The notes under the pieces: model-generated
The model's database searches: none
What the model saw: the letters and a program-made list of their open reading frames with translations, nothing else
What the model was told of the DNA's origin: nothing
Shown: positions 6,346 to 9,330 of the stretch, one piece after another
Position numbering within the stretch: position 1 is the first letter of the stretch
Layout: every line of letters starts with the position of its first letter
Translations under genes and position numbers: made by a program
DNA from: Clostridia bacterium
GTDB taxonomy: Bacteria > Bacillota_A > Clostridia > Christensenellales > Aristaeellaceae
Assembly: GCA_017398245.1 (NCBI GenBank)
Contig: JAFQGN010000226.1
Location: 1-9,330, forward strand
Direction: 5' to 3'
DNA length: 9,330 bases

Positions 6346-7158
6346 TCAGACCGCGCGGGTCTGCTCCTCATCTCCGTCCAGAATATAGCGGCCGCTCAGC
6401 CCGCTGCGGGAGGCAACGCCCAGCGGGATATCCACGCCCGCCTGCCTCAGGTGCATGGCGACCGATTCCCACGCAAGCTCCGGGAAATTGTTTTCGCCCG
6501 AAAGGTGGCCGAGCAAAATCTGCTTTACGCCCCTTGCGCAAAGCTGCGCGGCGGCGGTTCCGGCATCGTCGTTGGAGAGATGGCCGCGCTTGCCAAGAAT
6601 GCGCATTTTGAGCTCGTAGGGGTATTTTCCAGCGCGCAGCATATCTACATCGTGGTTGGATTCCAGAAGCAGCATATCGGCCCCGGCGACGGCGTCCATC
6701 CAGTTTTGCTCGATGCAGCCCACGTCTGTGGCGATAGCCAGCTTCCTTCCTCCACCTTCAAACGCGTAGCCCACGGGGCCGGCGGCGTCGTGCGGGATGG
6801 AGAACGGGTTTATCTGCAGGCTGCCGATCTGCAGCGGGCAGCCGGGCTCGATACAGCGCACGAGGTCGCCCGGGATGCGGCCGATCTTGCTTTCCATGGC
6901 CTGCCATGTCGGCTCCGTCGCATAAACGGGGATCTTATATTTGCGCATGAGAACGCCCACGCCGGCGATGTGATCCAGATGCTCGTGCGTAACGAATATG
7001 GCCCCGAGGCGGGAAATATCCGCCCCTGCCTTTTGCATTTCTTCGGTTATCCTTTTGCCGGGCAGGCCTGCATCGACCAGGATGCAGGTATCGTCCAGCT
7101 GCACATACAGAGCGTTGCCGCTCGAACCGCTGAACAGCGGCGCAAAAACAAAAGCCAT
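6346..7158 (-). CDS. yycJ: YycJ/WalJ-type metallo-beta-lactamase-fold hydrolase
   Basis: This 270-aa cytoplasmic protein is an MBL-fold metal-dependent hydrolase of the YycJ/WalJ group, which is implicated in nucleic-acid processing and in linking cell-wall and replication control in Bacillota. The N-terminus LFSGSSGNALYV (8-19) and LVDAGLPGK (27-35) match the group. The metal site is THEHLDH (57-63), followed by ATDVG (143-147), LLESNHDVDMLRAGKYP (164-180), GHLSN (192-196) and LLGHLSGENN (215-224), all strongly characteristic. The ATG has AGGAAGGTG upstream and a promoter about 30 nt away, so this is the first gene of the minus-strand run. It is not accompanied by walR/walK in this window, unlike the classic arrangement. 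Confidence 0.93.
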   Translation of the reverse strand: MAFVFAPLFSGSSGNALYVQLDDTCILVDAGLPGKRITEEMQKAGADISRLGAIFVTHEHLDHIAGVGVLMRKYKIPVYATEPTWQAMESKIGRIPGDLVRCIEPGCPLQIGSLQINPFSIPHDAAGPVGYAFEGGGRKLAIATDVGCIEQNWMDAVAGADMLLLESNHDVDMLRAGKYPYELKMRILGKRGHLSNDDAGTAAAQLCARGVKQILLGHLSGENNFPELAWESVAMHLRQAGVDIPLGVASRSGLSGRYILDGDEEQTRAV

Positions 7159-7187
7159 AGTTCACCTTCCTATGTATCAACCTATAA

Positions 7188-7196
7188 AGTATACCA
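7188..7196 (-). promoter_or_regulatory. Extended -10 promoter for yycJ and the minus-strand operon
   Basis: On the minus strand the sequence reads TGG-TATACT, an extended -10 element about 30 nt before the yycJ start codon. It would give a short leader with AGGAAGGTG as ribosome binding site. No good -35 hexamer is seen at 16-18 nt, consistent with reliance on the extended -10. Prediction from sequence only. Confidence 0.6.
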
Positions 7197-7223
7197 CAGG
7201 ATTTGAAAAGAAAGCCACATATA

Positions 7224-7251
7224 TACGGTTGTTTGCGAAAACCTAACCGTA
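7224..7251. promoter_or_regulatory. Inverted repeat with GCGA loop between divergent promoters
   Basis: TACGGTT (7224-7230) is mirrored by AACCGTA (7245-7251). Inside, GTTT (7231-7234) can pair with AAAC (7239-7242) around a GCGA loop. This gives an 11-bp stem with a 2-nt bulge. It lies just upstream of the yycJ promoter and about 15 nt before the -35 of the plus-strand promoter, so it lies outside both predicted transcripts. It is more likely a protein-binding operator than an RNA structure. No regulator is encoded nearby. Confidence 0.45.
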
Positions 7252-7266
7252 AAGCCCAACTGGGGT

Positions 7267-7296
7267 TTGCATTACGGGGCGCTTGTTTGCTATAAT
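7267..7296 (+). promoter_or_regulatory. Promoter for the plus-strand membrane-protein gene
   Basis: TTGCAT (7267-7272) is a fair -35, followed after 18 nt by a perfect TATAAT (7291-7296) that is preceded by TGC, an extended -10. The predicted RNA start near 7303 leaves a leader of about 35 nt with GGAGGA (7325-7330) before the ATG at 7339. This is the best sigma-70/SigA-type promoter in the window. Confidence 0.78.
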
Positions 7297-7338
7297 AGGG
7301 GGACATTGAGCATTATTTCTGATCGGAGGAATCCTTCC

Positions 7339-8145
7339 ATGGCCAAATATCGAGATCTTCCCGGCCGCCGCGCTCTGCCCGGCGCGCTTCTGCCCGAAGA
7401 CGCGCCCGTGAAGCGCGACGGGCTGCACCCGGCGACGAAGGTGTTCATCACCCTGTTTGTTATTTTCGCGCTGGTATTCCTCGGCCTTGCTTACGGCGGA
7501 CAGGGGATGTCCATGTACGTGCACTGGTACTGGGTCGCGCCGCTGCTGTTTTCGCTGTGCGGGCTGTGCCTTTCCGTGCTGCTGACGCTGGGGCTGCGCA
7601 AGCTGGGCCGCACGCGCTGGTCAAAGCTGGCGATGACCTGCATCGGCGTGCTGGTGGTCAGCGGCGTGCTGGGCGCGGGGCTTGCGCTGACGTTCACCTT
7701 CTTTGACCAGGGCGAACGGCCGATCGCCTATATGGATTCGCCCGAGGGGGAGCGCATCGTGATCATGCGTTCTGTGAACCAGGAGCGCGATCCCATCCCG
7801 CAGGGCGGCTACACAGTGCAGTACACAGCATACCAGATGCTCAACCGCTTTTTCTGCCTGAATCTGGGCGATGCAAACTGCCCGCCGGTGTATTCCACCA
7901 CGCAGCTGGAGCCCAAGTGGGAAGTGGAATGGCTGGAAAACGGCGACGCGCGGCTGTATCTGCCCGAATATGAGACCCTGCCGCACGGCCAGACGTATCT
8001 GACCGTGTACGACCTTGGCGATCTCGACGCCAGCATAGCGGAAAAGGGCATCGGCACGTACATTGCCAATGCGACGCCCGAGCCGGAGATCGAGCCGACT
8101 CCGGAGCCGACCCCTGCTCCTACGGTCGATCCCTTCGCATACTAA
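7339..8145 (+). CDS. Uncharacterised three-helix membrane protein with Pro-rich tail
   Basis: This 268-aa protein belongs to no family I recognise. A basic, cytoplasm-like N-terminus (1-32) leads to hydrophobic helices at about 33-52, 65-86 and 97-122. A soluble region of about 120 residues follows (123-245), probably outside the cell by the positive-inside rule, with two cysteines (173, 181) that could pair. The protein ends in a Pro/Glu/Thr-rich tail (TPEPEIEPTPEPTPAPT, 246-262). Such tails are often flexible, wall-spanning or linker segments. The ATG at 7339 is chosen over an in-frame start at 7267 because GGAGGA lies 8 nt upstream and the earlier start would precede the predicted transcription start. 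It has its own promoter and is closed by a strong terminator. Confidence 0.82.
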   Translation: MAKYRDLPGRRALPGALLPEDAPVKRDGLHPATKVFITLFVIFALVFLGLAYGGQGMSMYVHWYWVAPLLFSLCGLCLSVLLTLGLRKLGRTRWSKLAMTCIGVLVVSGVLGAGLALTFTFFDQGERPIAYMDSPEGERIVIMRSVNQERDPIPQGGYTVQYTAYQMLNRFFCLNLGDANCPPVYSTTQLEPKWEVEWLENGDARLYLPEYETLPHGQTYLTVYDLGDLDASIAEKGIGTYIANATPEPEIEPTPEPTPAPTVDPFAY

Positions 8146-8151
8146 TGACTT

Positions 8152-8188
8152 AGAGCCCTTTTTCCCAGCGGGAAGAGGGCTCTTTTTT
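8152..8188 (+). terminator. Intrinsic terminator after the membrane-protein gene
   Basis: AGAGCCCT (8152-8159) pairs with AGGGCTCT (8176-8183). The stem continues with TTCCC/GGGAA around the small loop AGC, with one or two unpaired bases. The stem is directly followed by a run of six T. It lies 6 nt after the stop codon. The T-run ends only about 5 nt before the AAGGAGG ribosome binding site of the next gene, so it could act as an attenuator for the sialidase gene. Confidence 0.9.
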
Positions 8189-8207
8189 GAGCAAAGGAGG
8201 CTTTCTG

Positions 8208-9227
8208 ATGTTCCGAAAGACGATTTTCGCCGCAGAAACGGGCGGTTACAGCGCGTACCGGATCCCCACGTGCATATGTCTGCCTTCCGGAAGGCTGATC
8301 GTTTTTATTGAGGGGAGGCGCAACTCCCTGTCCGATTACGGCTGCATCCACATCCTTGCGCGCATTTCCGACGACGGCGGGCGCAGCTTCGGCGAGACCT
8401 TCCTTGTAGCCGATAACGGAGAGAACACCGTTGGCAACCCCTGCCCGGTGTTTGACCGGGAGACCGGGCGGCTGCACCTGCTGCTCAACGGCAATCTGCG
8501 CGACGGCGGCGAGCATTTGATTTTGCAGGGCAAGGCGCCGCGCAGCGTTTTCCATATATACAGCGACGATGCGGGCGAGACGTGGTCTGCGCTGCGCGAC
8601 ATTACGAAGGATGTGAAGCGGCCTGACTGGACATGGCATGCAACGGGGCCCTGTCACGCGCTGCAAACGGAGAGCGGGCGGCTGATCGTGCCCTGCAACC
8701 ACGCGGTGCTGAATGCGCAGCGCACGGCCTCCGGCCCGTATATTTCCGGCACGATCTATTCCGACGACCACGGCGATACATGGCATGCGGGCGCGGATGT
8801 GGGCGAATACACGAACGAATGTTCGCTGGCCGAGCTGCCCGGGGGCGAGCTGTACATGAACATGCGCTCGTATCACGGCAAAAACAGGCGCGCTGTGGCC
8901 CGCAGCTGCGACGCCGGGGCGTCATGGAGCGATGTGGCTTTGGACGAAGCGCTGGTCGAGCCCGTGTGTCAGGGCAGCGTGATCGCCTGCGGGGGGAGCT
9001 TGTATTTCACGAACCCGGCTTCTGTTGCGCGCGAGCGGCTGACGCTGCGAAGTTCTTGTGACGGCGGGCGCACATGGCCCGCATCCCTTGTGCTGCACGA
9101 GGGGCCGGCGGCGTATTCCGACATTGCCGTTTTGCCGGGCGGAGAGCTGTTTGTGCTGATGGAATGCGGAGAGGGCGCGCCGTATGAGCGGGTGGACGCT
9201 GTAATTATCGGGCCGGAGGAATTCTAA
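8208..9227 (+). CDS. Sialidase (exo-alpha-sialidase, GH33/BNR-repeat type)
   Basis: This 339-aa protein resembles sialidases that release terminal sialic acid from glycans. It begins with the Y/FRIP motif (YRIP, 17-20), whose Arg18 is the first of the substrate-binding Arg triad, followed by EGRR (35-38). Asp43 fits the acid/base. Five Asp boxes mark a six-bladed propeller: SDDGGRSF (54-61), SDDAGETW (119-126), SDDHGDTW (185-192), SCDAGASW (233-240) and SCDGGRTW (283-290). Glu204, Arg220, Arg275 or Arg277, and Tyr303 fit the remaining catalytic set; these assignments are by pattern only. There is no signal peptide or anchor, and the protein has 12 cysteines, so it is probably cytoplasmic and acts on imported oligosaccharides. 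The ATG at 8208 has AAGGAGG 7 nt upstream; a TTG at 8187 lies inside the terminator T-run and is unlikely. Confidence 0.88.
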   Translation: MFRKTIFAAETGGYSAYRIPTCICLPSGRLIVFIEGRRNSLSDYGCIHILARISDDGGRSFGETFLVADNGENTVGNPCPVFDRETGRLHLLLNGNLRDGGEHLILQGKAPRSVFHIYSDDAGETWSALRDITKDVKRPDWTWHATGPCHALQTESGRLIVPCNHAVLNAQRTASGPYISGTIYSDDHGDTWHAGADVGEYTNECSLAELPGGELYMNMRSYHGKNRRAVARSCDAGASWSDVALDEALVEPVCQGSVIACGGSLYFTNPASVARERLTLRSSCDGGRTWPASLVLHEGPAAYSDIAVLPGGELFVLMECGEGAPYERVDAVIIGPEEF

Positions 9228-9229
9228 GC

Positions 9230-9330
9230 ATGCAGAACCGATTTGCAAGCGCGCAAAGGCTGATGGAAATTCTGCGCAGTTTTCCCGAGGTGCGCGACTG
9301 CAGCCTGTACGGAAGTCTTGCCCGCGGAAC
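9230..9330 (+). CDS. Nucleotidyltransferase-like protein, N-terminal fragment
   Basis: The gene starts 2 nt after the sialidase stop, with GGAGGA (9215-9220) inside the end of the sialidase gene, and runs off the window after 33 complete codons. The visible protein reads MQNRFASAQRLMEILRSFPE and continues to YGSLARG (27-33). An N-terminal helix followed by a short strand and GSxARG is the start of the pol-beta-type nucleotidyltransferase fold (minimal nucleotidyltransferase/aminoglycoside adenylyltransferase-like). The defining DxD metal-binding pair would lie just beyond the edge, so the family is likely but unproven. The tight spacing indicates co-translation with the sialidase. Confidence 0.65.
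   Translation, partial: MQNRFASAQRLMEILRSFPEVRDCSLYGSLARG

Noticed and set aside
3137..6388. Very long plus-strand open frame of 1083 codons
   Set aside because: It runs antisense across five well-recognised minus-strand genes and part of two more. Its composition is Gly/Arg/His/Ala-rich, as expected from the complement of GC-rich codons, and it has no family motif.
7159..7338. Riboswitch or small RNA in the divergent spacer
   Set aside because: Both predicted leaders are short (about 20-35 nt) and the inverted repeat lies outside both transcripts; no known riboswitch core is visible.

Overview
The window looks like chromosomal DNA from a high-GC member of the Bacillota, most likely a gut-type Clostridia. 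The reasons are strong GGAGG ribosome binding sites, tightly packed genes, a YycJ/WalJ-type hydrolase close to rlmH, and a Phage_holin_4_2 (YvlD-like) membrane protein. Taxonomy is inferred from gene content only. There is no phage, insertion sequence, CRISPR array, rRNA or tRNA gene.

Left part (7158 down to 22, minus strand). Nine genes run in one direction with very short gaps. In transcription order they are: a YycJ/WalJ-type metallo-beta-lactamase-fold hydrolase; a degenerate CPBP/CAAX-protease-like membrane protein; RlmH (23S rRNA methyltransferase); a GtrB-like polyprenyl-phosphate glycosyltransferase; an RluA-family pseudouridine synthase; a small four-helix membrane protein; the ATPase and permease of a ZnuCB-type metal ABC transporter; and a Gfo/Idh/MocA oxidoreductase. 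The first six form a tight run (gaps of 0 to about 21 nt, one 4-nt overlap). The last three form a second run after a 222-nt gap. That gap holds a 64-66 nt tandem repeat whose units each copy the last eight codons of the upstream gene. Two RNA-modifying enzymes (RlmH, RluA-like) sit with envelope proteins, as expected of a housekeeping cluster.

Divergent spacer (7159-7338). It carries two back-to-back extended -10 promoters, one for yycJ (minus) and one for the plus-strand unit, with an inverted repeat with a GCGA loop between them.

Right part (7339-9330, plus strand). An unrecognised 268-aa three-helix membrane protein with a Pro/Glu/Thr-rich tail is followed by a strong intrinsic terminator. 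A GH33-type sialidase with five Asp boxes and no signal peptide starts only 20 nt after the terminator. Its stop is 2 nt before the start of a partial nucleotidyltransferase-like gene (GSLARG motif) that runs off the window.

Most of the window is ordinary. The points worth a second look are the gene-tail tandem repeat, the CPBP-like protein that has lost its catalytic residues and sits between yycJ and rlmH, the terminator placed just before the sialidase ribosome binding site, and the hairpin in the divergent spacer. I found no convincing previously undescribed multi-gene system.
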